Notes: generated by a model from the sequence alone, not told the origin. 64,000 nt of DNA from Vanrija pseudolonga (GCF_020906515.1 NC_085849.1:3162001-3226000); one strand, 5' to 3'. Counted from the stretch's first letter, positions 21,981-34,100 are shown. Numbers and translations are program-made.

Positions 21981-22987
21981 ATGGTGAGCAGCGACGATGA
22001 CACCGAACGGCACGGCAACGACGACGGAGCGGACAGCGACTACGGGCATGCGAGCACCGTGCCCATCGACTCCCTCGTCGCTCGCCGTCGTGTCGTGTTA
22101 AAATTCGAGGTTTGACGCTGACAATGTCACAGGCGCCCACCCAGAAGGTTAGTTCTCGATTCGAGCGTGCATCGGCGACGGCGACGGGAGGGACTGCGAG
22201 GAGCAATGGACTGGACTGGGCTGGAGGGGCTGGACGGCGGCGTGCAGCGACGCGGAGAGGGATTGAAGGTGTGCCGCCCGCTGAGATGTGTGCCGGGCGG
22301 CTTGGGACGCCGTCGACATCCAGCCCAGAGCCAGTCCAGTGTTGGCAGAGAGAGGCGCTGGCGATGGGGACGGAGGCTGTGCCGACGACGCCGTCGTGTC
22401 GAGCGCGCCGTCCCGTTCCAGAATCTCGCCTGCCAACAAATGTTCACCAACTCGCGTGAACCTACCAACCCCGAACCACATCGACAGGCAACAAGCAAGC
22501 AGCAGAGCTGACCATGACAGACCCGCAAGACGCGTTCCGCGCTCCAGGACGTCGTTACCCGCGAGTACACGATCAACCTCCACAAGCGCACCCACGACCT
22601 CTCCTTCAAGAAGAGTGAGTCGGCCGACGGAGCAGTGAAACAGCGCGCCTCGACATTCGTCGTGTGCCGCCTGCTTTACTACTCCGACACAACGCCATGC
22701 AGCAGCCACTAACCCCTTCTCCAGAGTCGCCCAAGGCCATCAAGGAGGTCACCCTCTTCGCCCAGAAGGCCATGGGTGTCAAGGACGTCCGCATCTCGCC
22801 CGCCCTCAACCAGCACATCTGGGCCCGTGGTGTCCGCACTCCCCCCCGCCGCGTCCGTGTCCGCCTCGAGCGCAAGCGTAACGACGACGAGGGTGCCAAG
22901 GAGAAGCTTTACGTTGTCGCTTCGGTTGTCGAGGGTGTCACTTCGTTCAAGGGCCTCGAGACCGCCGTTGTTGAGGCCGACGAGTAG
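21981..22987 (+). CDS. RPL31: Large-subunit ribosomal protein eL31
   Basis: Structural protein near the 60S exit tunnel. Four exons: 21981-21983 (the ATG alone), 22133-22147 (15 nt, APTQK), 22521-22614 and 22725-22987, giving 124 residues. The core [20 protein letters not shown], the splice-made [31 protein letters not shown] and [13 protein letters not shown] match eL31 closely. The joined N-terminus [15 protein letters not shown] resembles the animal protein's MAPAKKG...GRSAI. Introns of 149, 373 and 110 bp are long for this genome, as often seen in fungal ribosomal protein genes; intron 2 can fold extensively (see findings). Confidence 0.94.
22148..22520 (+). other. Structured 373-bp intron 2 of eL31
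   Basis: The arm 22210-22225 pairs perfectly with 22319-22326 plus 22333-22340 (two 8-bp helices, one 6-nt bulge). Inside it GCCGCCCG (22273-22280) pairs with CGGGCGGC (22294-22301), and GACGGCG..GCGT near 22233-22243 can pair with GACGCCGTC near 22306-22314. The result is one long branched hairpin inside the intron. Confidence 0.65.
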
Positions 22988-23467
22988 ACGACTGGGATTT
23001 GAGCATGGGTGGCAATGGGTGTAGGCTGTAGCCCGGCGTCATGACATTCTTCAGCCGTGTACTTGAACGGTTCATGTGGAGTTGCATGGAGAGGTCGAAG
23101 GGGTGCTGTTGGCGATGGCGGGAGTGAAGAGAAGGGCTGGAGCTCGTGAACTGACAGCTACGAGCCAGGGATGAGAAGCTGTGTGGGTCTGCACCGAGGC
23201 TGCCATCGTCGTTACGTCGTCGCTCCGCTCCGTGTTACACTGCATACCTAGAAGCCGTGGCCATGTCCGACGCCGTCATGCTCGGCGTCGCACCAGTTGC
23301 AGCTCGGTCGTTGTGGGGTGATTTTCACCCACTCCTCCGGCCAAGTCACGTGCAGGAACCAAAAATCTGCTTGCCACCCTAGATTAAAGAAAACAGAAAT
23401 CACACCCACTACCAGGGATTCAATCTCAACTCTCTCTGTAACATTACCACCTAGATACCCACACAAA
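22988..23467. other. Intergenic, eL31 / DBP3
   Basis: 480 bp between two plus-strand genes: the eL31 3' UTR and the DBP3 promoter. No gene or recognised motif; the last 80 bp before the DBP3 ATG are A/C-rich, a typical leader. Confidence 0.5.
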
Positions 23468-25234
23468 ATGTCGGTCGACACTGAAGTCAAGCTCAGCAAG
23501 GAGGAGCGCCGCAAGCTCAAGGAGGAGAAGCGCGCCCGCAAGGCCGCCAAGGCCGAGGCTGCCACCGCTGCTGGCGAGCCCGCCACCGAGAAGAGCGATA
23601 AGAAGGACAAGAAGCGCAGCCGCGACGCCGCGTCCGAGACGGCCACGCCTGCGCCGACGTCCTCCGAGGAGCCGAAGAAGAAGAAGAAAAAGTCCAAGTC
23701 GGGTGCCGCGACCCCTGTCGACACCCCGGACGCGACCACCGCGTCCACGCCCAACGAGACGGCCATCGCCACGCCCGCCGAGGGCGAGGTCGACGCCGAG
23801 GCCCCCGCCCTGTCCAAGAAGCAGCTCAAGAAGCTCAAGGCTGCCGCTGCTGCCTCGGAGGCTGCGGCCGCTGCTCCCGCTGCTGCGCCGCCCGCGGCTT
23901 TCACTGCCGCCGACAAGGCGTACCTCGCCGAGCAGAACATCACGCTCGAGCCCGCCACCTTCCCGCCCCAACTCGACATCTCGACGCTGCCTGTGCGCCC
24001 CGAGATCTCCAAGTTCCTCTCGGCGTTCCCCAAGCCCACCCCCATCCAGGCCGTCTCGTGGCCTGCCCTCCTGGCCAACCGTGACGTCGTCGGTATCGCC
24101 GAGACGGGCTCGGGGAAGACGCTGTCCTTTGGTGTGCCCGGTGTGAACCTGCTCGCCGGCCTCCCCGCCCCCAAGAAGGGCGGAAAGGGCAAGCTCGCGA
24201 TGCTTGTCCTCGCGCCTACTCGTGAGCTTGCGCAGCAGTCGTTCGACACGCTCGTCAAGCTCGGCAAGGGTGTTGGCATCGGCGCCACGGCGCTGTTTGG
24301 CGGTGTGCCCAAGCACAACCAGATCTTCGAGCTCCGCTCTGAGGGTGTGCGCATTGTGGTTGGAACCCCTGGCCGTACCCTCGACCTCGCCGACGCCGGC
24401 GACCTCGACCTCTCGGGCATCAAGTACCTCGTGCTCGACGAGGCTGACCGCATGCTCGACGCCGGTTTTGAGAACGACATCCGCCGCATCATTGCCCACT
24501 GCCCCGAGCACACTGGCGGCCGCCAGACGGTCATGTTCTCGGCTACGTGGCCCGAGTCGGTGCGCCGCCTCGCCAGCACCTTCCTCACCAACTCGATCAA
24601 GGTGACGGTCGGCTCGGACGAGCTCGCCGCCAACAAGCGCATCACCCAGCTCGTCGAGGTGCTCGACAACCCCCGCGACAAGGACCACCGCCTGACGTAC
24701 CACCTTCGCAACCACCTCAAGGCGCACCCCGGCACCCGTGTTCTCGTCTTTGGCCTGTACAAGAAGGAGGCGCAGCGCCTCGAGTACACCATCCGCCGGG
24801 CGGGCTTCAACGTCGGTGCCCTGCACGGTGACATGAACCAGAACGACCGCTTCAAGGCGCTCGAGGCGTTCAAGGACGGCAGTGTCAACGTGCTTGTCGC
24901 GACCGACGTCGCTGCCCGTGGTCTCGACATTCCCGACGTCCAGCTCGTCATCAACGTCACCTTCCCGCTCACCACCGAGGACTTTGTCCACCGCTGCGGC
25001 CGTACCGGCCGTGCCGGCAAGTCGGGCAAGGCTGTCACGTTCTTCACGGGCGAGAACCACGAGAAGTCTCTCGCGGGCGAGTTTATGCGTGTCCTTCGCG
25101 ACGCTGGCGCCGAGATCCCCAAGGAGATGGACCGCTTCCCTTCGACCATCAAGAAGAAGGAGCACGGCAGCTACGGCGCGTTCTACAAGGACACTGCCGA
25201 CGCACCTGCCGCCACCAAGATCACGTTTGACTAG
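23468..25234 (+). CDS. DBP3: DEAD-box ATP-dependent RNA helicase Dbp3-like
   Basis: Nucleolar helicase of 60S ribosome biogenesis. A single intronless exon encodes 588 residues, exceptional in this intron-dense window. A Lys-rich N-terminus ([18 protein letters not shown] and two further Lys clusters) and an acidic/Thr-rich spacer precede the core: Q-motif [11 protein letters not shown], motif I AETGSGKT, Ia [20 protein letters not shown], then ARGLDIPDV and [10 protein letters not shown]. The KKxK-rich N-terminal region and overall length fit Dbp3 better than the neighbouring Dbp2 and Ded1 families. Two very long antisense open frames here are by-products of GC bias. Confidence 0.9.
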   Translation: MSVDTEVKLSKEERRKLKEEKRARKAAKAEAATAAGEPATEKSDKKDKKRSRDAASETATPAPTSSEEPKKKKKKSKSGAATPVDTPDATTASTPNETAIATPAEGEVDAEAPALSKKQLKKLKAAAAASEAAAAAPAAAPPAAFTAADKAYLAEQNITLEPATFPPQLDISTLPVRPEISKFLSAFPKPTPIQAVSWPALLANRDVVGIAETGSGKTLSFGVPGVNLLAGLPAPKKGGKGKLAMLVLAPTRELAQQSFDTLVKLGKGVGIGATALFGGVPKHNQIFELRSEGVRIVVGTPGRTLDLADAGDLDLSGIKYLVLDEADRMLDAGFENDIRRIIAHCPEHTGGRQTVMFSATWPESVRRLASTFLTNSIKVTVGSDELAANKRITQLVEVLDNPRDKDHRLTYHLRNHLKAHPGTRVLVFGLYKKEAQRLEYTIRRAGFNVGALHGDMNQNDRFKALEAFKDGSVNVLVATDVAARGLDIPDVQLVINVTFPLTTEDFVHRCGRTGRAGKSGKAVTFFTGENHEKSLAGEFMRVLRDAGAEIPKEMDRFPSTIKKKEHGSYGAFYKDTADAPAATKITFD

Positions 25235-26475
25235 AGGGTTAGACTCGTTTAGAGCGCGCCCATTTAGACGAACCCATTTAAAACGACTCGCCCCAGAGCG
25301 AGTCACCTGCCATTACCACTTCCGCACGCACGATACCAGCATTCTTGTAGACGATAATGTATGCATCTCGGTCAGCATTGGGTTTGTCGTGGGCACTGGC
25401 GCGCATATAGAAGAGGTAAGCACACACGCTCCATCAATAGACCCCACAGCCCCCATCACTCACCATAACAAAACATTGATCCCTCAAGGGTCTCAGAGAA
25501 CCTCTGGTTAAGCCTTGAGGACGGGTCGGTGCGGACTGCCCCTGGCCGAGTGTCGGATGCCGAATGTCGAATGTCGAAAGTGTCGAGGAGGGCTGCAGTC
25601 CACGTTCCGAGTCGAACACCCGTCGCAGCTTAATGGTGAGCCGAAGCCGATATTTACAACTACACCACCGCTGCGAGATCAGTGGGCGCGGCGCAGCTTC
25701 ACTGTTCATAGAGCCAAGTCCTCCCCGCGCGGCCCATCAGGGGCTCGACAGACAAGCGACGCGGTACCTAGTGAGGGCGACAACAACGACCCGCGGGGCG
25801 ATGCCATCGTGATAGGCAGGGCGCTGAGGTTCGCCAAGGGGGTATTCCACCCCGGCACCACCCCCCGCTATATCTGGCCACCGCCTCGGTTTGCCAAGAC
25901 ATCTACCCGCGGCATGTGAGCGGCGCGTCGGCCCGCGGCTGAATGCATGGCGCGACGCGAATCTCAAGCCGCGGCCCAACGGAGGTACATGCCCGGTAGG
26001 TGGTCACCGCACCACCATGGCATTCTTCGACAACCGGCCACTGTTCGCATCGGCCACCCTGCGAGCCGCCACCTCGGACGAGTGATCCATTCTAGGGCAT
26101 GCACAGCAGGTGGCCGTTGGCTGGGCGATGGCAACCGTGGCGACCGCCAGCGTGGCTCGTAAATGCCGCCACACAGCCACCTGCTGCGCAGAGCCTAAGC
26201 CAGACTGTCTGCTCTGATGGACATTGCAAATCCGGCCCTGCCTGTTGTTATCCGGCACCAATGGCACCGTTCTCGTGCACGTTCAAACCACCGTCACGGG
26301 ATCAAGAGGGACGACGGCGCCACCTCGGCTCGTCTCGGCTCGGCACGACGCGCCGATCTCAACATTATTGAGTGGGGCATACCAATGTCAATTGCGTTCG
26401 TGGCACTGTCCATATCTCCACGGCGTGTATTGAATCTAAGCGACCTCGGGGCAAACGAACACAAACCAAACGATA
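25235..26475. other. Intergenic, convergent DBP3 / CPL1-like gene
   Basis: 1.24 kb between two convergent stop codons; large for a convergent spacer here. It holds a short TGTCGAA tandem at about 25562-25580 and a TCGGCTCG-type repeat near 26322-26345. Open frames of up to 134 codons lack family features and I do not call them genes. Confidence 0.5.
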
Positions 26476-28095
26476 CTAGACCTTGGTGCACTCGCCGCCC
26501 GCGAGCTTGAAGCCCGCGCGGCAGCCCCACACGGTGCACTTGCCGCGGACGCACGAGGTGGCGGCCGAGTCGACGCCGCGGCGCCTGGTGCAGCTGCGCG
26601 GGGCGTCAGTGCCACACTCACACAGGCTGCTGGGCATGTGCAGTACTCACTCGAAGCCGACGGCCGCCGACGAGGCGTTGCCGTACACTCCCCACCTGCA
26701 CCCGCCACACGACTCTGGACACGTCAGCCACCAGCCCCCATCATGCGTGCGACTCACCAAGCTCGCTCGTCACGTCGAGGCACTCGTACCCCTTGCTCCG
26801 CGGCGACACGTGGCACGGCGTCAGACCGCGCGGGCAGTACGCGTGCTGCTTGGCCTCCTGCAGCGCGAGCTGCTTCGCCCTTGCTGCGCGGCGCCGCACG
26901 GGCGCTGCCGAAGGCTCGAGAATCTGGGGGAGTAGCATGGCGTACACGTAGGCCATGGTGAACGGGGCATCGCGCCTGCGGAGGGAGGGACTGACGTCGG
27001 CACCGTTGACATCGCGTCTCCTCGAGCTCCCCGCCGGGTTACCCCCTGGGGTAGTACCCGGGGAACCATCGCTGCCGCTGCCGCTGCTGCTGGGGCCGCC
27101 CATGTCCCCGGGGTCGGTGGTGGGGGCACCACCCGTGGCACCATCGCTTCCGCTGCCGCCACCGCCTCCTGGGGTACCACCCGGGGACCCCTCGTCTCCG
27201 GTGCCGCTGCCATCGTGCCCGGGGTCGATGGTGGAACCACCGGGGGTGGAACCACCGCCTGTGGAACCACCGCCTGTGGAAGTGCCACCCTGGTAGTACT
27301 CGCAGAGACCGAGTATGCCGTGGACGGTATCTAGCGCACATATGCAGTTTGCCCCGCCGCGTGCTGTGACCTCTGGTGCCCCAGGAGCATAGTGCAGAGC
27401 GTACCCATACAAGTCGGTTGTAAAAAGGCTTGGGTTGTCATTAATCCAGCCAGCAAACTCGCTCGCGCAACCCGCGAGGCAGTCGTGCGAGGTCATCATT
27501 TCCTGGGGCTGTACGCTGGCCAAATGCGAGGAGTTGACTCCGCCGTTGTAGAAGTCGCCCAAGTACCCAGGCGGGTTGGACTGGGTCAGGTCGGCGTAGC
27601 AGCCCGCGAACTGGTAGTCGGACTGAGCGCCGTTGACGGTAAAGTCCTTCTGCACCCCGACCTAGGGGTCAGCAGGTGACGGGCCCGCGGAGCAGCTCAC
27701 CTTCGCATAGCCGACTGGGCAGTTTCCGTCGTAGAGGGAGGAGTACGTGATGTCAGGTGGGTTAATTGAGAGGCCGCACCACGTTGCCGTCCAGATGGGC
27801 TCCCCTGGGAACCACCAGGCGTAGACAACGGTATCTGGGCGCGAGATGGAGGCCAACTTGGCCTGGGGTTCAGTCGACGTGCGACGCGTCTGCGACCTAC
27901 CTGGCACGCCTCCCAGCTCGTGAACGCATTGATCATCACTGTCCAGTGGGACGTCACGGTCCAGTTCTCTATATTGGGGCTGATTGCGCACCCGTGGAAG
28001 ACAAAGCTGTCCGTTGTCGGTTGCCCCGGGTCGACGGGATTCGCCAGGGCGGGAAACGCGACAGCTAGTGCAAGCAGCACCAGGGCGAGGATCAT
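26476..28095 (-). CDS. Secreted WSC-like / CPL1-domain protein
   Basis: Signal peptide MILALVLLALAVAFPALA, then two Cys-containing WSC-like modules (GCAIS...CQ...WCGLS and QFAGCYADL...MTSHDCLAGC...ANCICALD), a Gly/Ser/Thr/Pro-rich linker made of GGGST and GGTP repeats (27020-27300), and a Cys-rich C-terminus. The latter has CPRGLTPC, GYECLDVTSEL, ESCGGCRWGVYGN and CTVWGCRAGF, the pattern of the basidiomycete CPL1-like domain. Cryptococcus CPL1 is a secreted virulence factor. Four introns or so. Extracellular or wall-associated location follows from the signal peptide and WSC-like modules; there is no C-terminal anchor, as the protein ends at CTKV. Precise role unknown. Confidence 0.85.
27020..27300 (-). 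repeat. Gly/Ser/Pro-rich coding repeat
   Basis: Degenerate 15-30 bp repeats coding GGGSTGGGSTPGG-type and GGTPGGGGGSGSDG-type linkers inside the CPL1-like gene. Such tracts usually vary in length among strains. Confidence 0.7.
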
Positions 28096-29511
28096 TGTGA
28101 GGAGTGAGTGTGTCTGGAGAGAGAGGATGGCACACCCCCCTTCCCCGCCTCCTCCCCTTGTTATATCTGCTGACTAGATGGCCTTTGCGCCTCGAGTTTG
28201 TCACGTCGGTTTCCACGGTCCCCCCAAACACTCCAAACAGAGCAGTCGTCGCGTACGGTTGAATGCATGGCGTGTCGCCAACGACCTGCCAAGCTGCGGA
28301 AAGAACGACGGTGGATGCAAGCCTCGTCGCCTTCGTTAGCCGTGACTATGTAGTCGCCACGCCCAGCACAATGTGTCCGCCGCCACTTTGGGCCATCCAT
28401 TCAAGGTTGTGGCGGCCGAATCGCGGGAAGGTGAATCTTGTCGCCAGCCACGCAGGGCGGAATATAATTTGAAAGGAGGCTGCAGTCTAGACCAAATCCT
28501 AATGGCGGATTACAACTCGCTTGCGGTTCGACGGGGCGCGAGGCGTCGTCTCGTAAGTAAGTACAGTACTTACCGCGCAGCAGCAGTGCGTGCGTGCGGA
28601 GCACTGTCATCGCCCCAAGTCAAAGAGAGAGGGCACACGGGTGGCCGTGACCGCCCCAAGACGCTCACGACGTTCCCACAACACGACATGGCGGTGCAAC
28701 AATGCACTCGATGGCGACAGACCCTCCTCGCTCAAGGTTTTTAGTCAATCCGGCGCCCTCTTTATCACCAGACTTGCGAGGTTTGCAATGTGGTGCGACC
28801 CCTCACTGCTATGTGTACACACTGACGTCGCTTGCTCCACTCCTCCCTGTCGCCCACTCACCCACCGAGATCTACATACGCACGCACGCATGCCCGCCCG
28901 CCCGCCCGACCTGCTGATATCTCGGCTTGGTCATTGCGCAACTCTGACCTGAAGCTCCAAGGCCCCTCCAAGGCCCATCCAACGCCTCCGTCGGGCGCAA
29001 GTTTCGGTTCTTGACCCCTCGTCGGGCCCAGCGATAGCGATGATGTCAGTTGTTACCAGGTGAGGCCTCGGGGCTGAGCATAGCAAACGCCGAGGGTGCG
29101 GGCGCCCACCGTACCACCGTGCGGTGGAGCCATGCAGCCCCTGCATACGCCGTGCGTGCGTACTTATAGCCGTGCAGACTGTGGTTTAAGTAAACGGGGC
29201 CCGCGTTGAAGCGGGAAATCCGAGCGTCGTAAACAGTCGGTTACCCTGCTTATGGCCTGTTGGCTGAGGAATCAATGGAATCAAAACTTGTGGAAGCGCA
29301 AAGTTACTTACGTACCTACCCGGGGAAACCGGAGTGGACCGACAAAGTCGTCCAGGCACCACCCAGCAGCACCAGAAACCGCGCCGCCGCCGCCCGCTGG
29401 CCGAGGATCTGACGAGAGACAGGACTACATTACACACGCGGCTCTGACTTCTTTTGCCGCTTTGCCCACCACCCACTACCTTGCATACAACTGCAACTCA
29501 TCCCCGCCACC
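28096..29511. other. Divergent intergenic region, CPL1-like / glutathione peroxidase
   Basis: 1.42 kb without a supported gene; promoters of both flanking genes are expected here. Reading both strands showed no tRNA, no repeats of note and no convincing short gene. Confidence 0.5.
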
Positions 29512-30323
29512 ATGTTCTCTGCACTCAAGTCCGCCGTCGGCACTCTCAAGTCTGAGAACATCCCCGACGCCGTCAAGGGCAAGTCGTTCTACGAGCTCAA
29601 GGCCGTCCTGCCCGGCAAGGACAAGGTCCTCGACTTTGTGAGTAAGGCCCTAGAGAAGCAGGCGCTGACAGCCAGTCGACGCTCAAGGGCAAGGTTGTCC
29701 TCATCGTCAACACGGCGTCCAAGTGGTGAGTGTGTTGTGCACACACGCTGAGCGGCGCATGCTAACACGCCCAACAGCGGCTTCACTCCCCAGGTCAGTC
29801 TAGCGAGAGAATCCTGCTTCGACGCCCGCGCTAACCCAAACAGTACACTGGACTCGAGGAGCTCTACAAGGAGTACCATGAGCAGGGCCTCGAGGTCCTC
29901 GGCTTCCCCTCCAACGAGTTTGGTGGCCAGGAGCCTGGATCCGACGACGACATCGCCTCCTTCTGCCAGGTCAACCACGGCGTGACTTTCCCTCTGGCCA
30001 AGAAGGTGAGGAGGGCACGGGGACCTGACAGCATAGACCCTTGGCTAACACGCCCCAGTCCGAGGTCAACGGCGACAACATGAACGAGGTCTTCGCCTGG
30101 CTCAAGGCCCAGCCCGGAGGCGGCGGCTTCGGCAGCACCGCCATCAAGTGGGTGAGTAGAGTCGAGTCTTCTTGCTATGGCCAAACGAGCAGAGTGCTGA
30201 CGTTGCTAGAACTTCTCCAAGTTCCTTGTCTCTCGCGAGGGCAAGCTCGTTGGCCGCTACGCGCCCACGACGACCCCGGCCGCGCTCAAGAGCGCCATCG
30301 AGGACGAGCTCAAGAAGGCATAG
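29512..30323 (+). CDS. GPX: Glutathione peroxidase-like thiol peroxidase (Cys type)
   Basis: Peroxide- and lipid-hydroperoxide-reducing enzyme and, in yeasts, a redox sensor (Gpx3/Hyr1 type). Six exons, 186 residues. Catalytic tetrad: Cys59 in NTASKCGFTPQY, Gln93 in FGGQEPG, Trp149-Asn150 in KWNFSKFLV. Cys105 in [14 protein letters not shown] sits where the resolving Cys of Gpx3 does. Cysteine, not selenocysteine, is at the active site. Exon 3 is a 16-nt micro-exon (29778-29793) that begins with the third base of the Cys59 codon. The N-terminal 22 residues could be a weak mitochondrial presequence, but this is uncertain. Confidence 0.94.
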
Positions 30324-31182
30324 GCAGCTTCACGGCCGCCCATAGATATTCAGAGTGTATTTTTTTTATAGCGAGCGACTAATCGATCGGGACCCAAGAT
30401 GCACCGCGTGTGTCTGTGATGGCTGGTGTGTGCAAGAGTGAGCGCAAAAGGGAAGAGAGGAGGAGTGCGAGGTCGAGGAGTAAGGTTGTTTGGCTTAGGC
30501 ACGGCACATAGGGACTCCCGCGCTCGTGCGTCCGCTGGAACTGCCGGTGGGGTTCGGTCTTGGGTCCCGAGCTGCCGAGGTCCGAAGGGTATGCCGCTGG
30601 TGCGTGCCGCTGGTTTTCGACCTAGGCTGCACGGAGCAGGCGATGATGATGATGGCGGTGGTGGAGAGGGGAGGATGGATGGAATGTGGGGTGCCACAGC
30701 TGCATGGCGGCACGGGCGCCGCTGTGAGATGAGGCCCTGGTGTACTTGCCATCAGCTTGTGGCAACCTGTCTGCCAGTAACCATATTGATGGGCCACGGC
30801 ACACGCGCACTGGCTCTTCAGCTGCCTTGGCCTCTGCCTTGCCCAAATGCCACAATGCATTCCTTGTTGTTGTTGTCGTTGTCAAGGCCAGGTCTCTCTA
30901 ATTTTGGTCCCGACACGCGTCGCTGACTGTTGTCGCCGTGACGTGCTGGGTGACTTTGAACGCGCGCAGATAAGGCGCACTCAAATCCAGGTCCCTGAAT
31001 ATTTCACCACTTTGTTCGATCGGCTTTGAGCGGTTGACTGGACTGTTGTCAACCGCCAAAACGACCCATTCGAGCCCAGCGACTCTGCTTTTCGACTCGT
31101 CTCTCTCCTTCTTCCCTTCCTTCCCACCTTCCACGCCCCGCCCCGCCCCCCGTCTCCTCTCCCCCACGCACCCCACACGCCC
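30324..31182. other. Intergenic, glutathione peroxidase / RAD16
   Basis: 859 bp between tandem plus-strand genes. It starts with the peroxidase 3' UTR (T-run at 30361) and ends with a C/T-rich leader (31090-31170) before the RAD16 ATG. No gene recognised. Confidence 0.5.
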
Positions 31183-34100
31183 ATGAGCACACCCTCGACG
31201 CGTCGCTCGACGCGCTCAGCAAAGCCGCCCCTCCCCACGCCAGCCTCCACCAAGCGCTCGTCATCGGCAGCCACAACTCCCGGCTCATCGGCCGCCCCCT
31301 CGGTCGACCTCGGCGCTATCACGCCCATCAGCATGAGCGACATGGAGGAGGACTTGCCCGTCCCCGCCTCGAAGCGTAAAGGTGAGTGTGCTCACGCCGA
31401 CGGTGCTGACATCAGCTTCCCCTCTGGCCCCGGCCGCAAAGCGCCAGGCGATCGAGGTCGCGATTCCTACCCCTCGCGGCCGCTCCAAGCTCGGTGTGGA
31501 GAAGACAGACAGTGCCGACAATCTCACGCTCGAGTCATCCAAGGTTAGGACCGAGCCTGAGCCACCAAGTACGGGCAAGCGCTCCACACGGGCGCGCACC
31601 CAGATCGTGGACATTGGATCCGAGTCAGAGGAAGACTTCAAGCCGACACCCTCCCGCGCCGCCAAGGGTAAGGGTAAGGCGCCGGCGAAGAGGAAGGTGG
31701 AGTCGGATGACGACTTTGACGTGTTCGCAAACGACACCGACGAGGAGGAGGCGCAGCTGCGCAAGGCGCTCAAGGCGTCCCGCTCCCAGGAGGACATTGG
31801 TGCATCGTCAAGCGCGACGCCGACCACCAGCCGCGGATCGTCGGCCAAGCCACGCGGAAGGAAGGCCAGCGCTGGCCGTACTCTCGGAGGGAAGGCGACC
31901 AAGGGCGATGCTCCTCTTCGTGCGCAGATGGCCAAAGCTGCTGAACGTGAGTGGAGGTTACCCGTTTCAGACACTGACCCGGCAGGCCGCGTGAAGCGCG
32001 AGAATGGAGTGTCCACGAGTACCTCCCCATCAGGCCCGTCAACAGCCATGTCCCCCGAGTCGAACTTCAGCCCCAGCGAAGATGAGGGATCCGACAGCAA
32101 CCTCTCGTCCATCACACTCTCGGACGACGACGACGACGACATGTCTGAGGACAGCGACGGCCCGAGCAGTCGCGGAAAGAAAAGCCCAGCTCCCAAGAAG
32201 TCTTCAAAGGTCTCGCGCGCAGAGAAGAGGAAGATTGAGCGCGAGATTCAAAACATGCCAGATCACTGGACACAGGAGGAAAGGGAGGCCGAGATCGAGC
32301 GCATGAGGGCGGAGAAGGAAGTTGTCGCCAAGGGAGAGAGGAAGCTCAAGAAGCAGCTCGGCCGCAAGCTGACCCAAGGCGAGAAGAACCAGGTTCGCCT
32401 GGCGCTGGTGAGTTGTGCAACTCAACACTGTGTCCTGACGCCTAGTATCACCCCGAGCTCGTCGACTGTTGGGGCGACCTGGAATCCAACATCGAGCCCA
32501 TCAAGCCTGTGCCGATGGAGGCGCACCCATCCCTCAAGCTCACACTTCTGCCCTTCCAGAAGGAAAGTCTCTACTGGATGAAGAAGCAGGAGGAGGGTGT
32601 TTGGCGTGGCGGCATGCTGGCTGACGAGATGGGCATGGGCAAGACGTGAGTTTGTGCGCCAAGGTGTGTGCTGACGATGCTAGCATTCAGACGATTGCCC
32701 TGCTCCTGTCGGAGCCCCGCCGCAAGCCGTCCCTTGTTGTTGCCCCTGTCGTCGCTCTGATGCAGTGGAAGCACGAGATTGAGACACACGCCGAAGGCTT
32801 CACCACGTACCTGTTCCACGGCTCCAATCGTGTGAAGGCGGCGGAGCTAAAGAAGTATGATGTGGTAAGTTCGGGCCTGTGAGCGCCAGAATCTCCGCTC
32901 ACATCCCTAGGTCCTCACATCGTACGGAACTCTTGAAGCTGCATTCCGCCGTCAACAGCGTGGGTTCAAGAAGAACAACCTCCTTATCAAGGAGAAGAGT
33001 GCCCTTCACTCGTTCAAGTGGTTCCGTGTGGTCCTGGACGAGGCCCATAACATTAAGGAGCGCTCAACCAATGCTGCCAAGGCGGCCTTTGCGCTGGATG
33101 CCGAGTACCGCTGGTGTCTGTCCGGCACCCCGCTTCAGAACCGTGTCGGTGAGCTGTACTCCCTCGTCCGTTTCCTCGGCGCGGACCCCTTTAGGTGAGT
33201 TCAAAAACAGCGCATTCAGTCAACTCTAACACACCCAGTTACTATTTCTGCAAGAAGTGTGACTGCAAGTCCCTCCACTGGGCTGTGAGTAAAGGCTTCA
33301 AGGGTGTGCTCGTCTAACGATCAGTTTGCCAATAGACGCCACTGTGACGATTGCGGTCACACGCCAATGGCCCATGTGTCGCTGTGGAACTCTGAGGTGG
33401 GTGGGACCTTTGCTGGAAACGCTGACCCACTCAGATTCTCACTCCGATTGCTCGCTACGGTATCGAGGAAGGTGGTCCTGGCAAGACGGCTTTCAAGAAG
33501 TTGAAGATTCTCCTCGACCGCATGATGCTTCGGTGGGTTGCCATCATGGCATGCGGCACACAACTCATACCCCCAGCCGCACCAAGCTCGAGCGAGCCGA
33601 CGACCTCGGCCTCCCCCCTCGCACCATTGTGGTTCGCCGCGACTTCTTCTCGCCTCAGGAGAAGGAGCTGTACATGAGTCTATTCACAAATGCCAAGCGT
33701 CAATTCGACACATACCTCGACTCCGGTACTGTGCTCAACAGTGGGTTCAAGCGAAATGAGAACATTCTTCTAACAAGTAGACTACTCGAACATTTTCTCT
33801 CTCATTACAAGGAGTGAGTCCATCGGCCGCGGATCGATCTGATGATCGCAGTGCGTCAAATGGCGTGTCACCCCGACCTTGTCCTCCGCGCCAAGAAGAG
33901 CGCTCTTGCAGTGGACGTCACTGAGGGCACGGTTTGCCGCATCTGCAACGACACTGCCGAGGACGCCATTGTTTCGGCCTGCAAGCACGTCTTTGACCGC
34001 GAGTGTATTAGACAGTACCTTGAGGTCACTCAGTTACGCGGTCACAGGGTGGGTTAATCACTCCAGACTGAGCTAACCCGCCAGCCGGAATGCCCAGTCT

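Noticed and set aside
23248-25306. Two open frames of over 600 codons antisense to DBP3
   Set aside because: Same cause: GC-rich third positions on the sense strand remove antisense stops. The residue make-up (Arg/Ser/Leu-rich) has no family match I can name.
25515-25919. 134-codon open frame in the DBP3 / CPL1-like spacer
   Set aside because: No domain, no plausible introns, low-complexity composition and no start context. Looks like a chance frame.
29036-29095. C/D-box snoRNA-like pattern (ATGATGT ... CTGA)
   Set aside because: Boxes are only about 50 nt apart and the flanks do not form a terminal stem. Not supported as an RNA gene.
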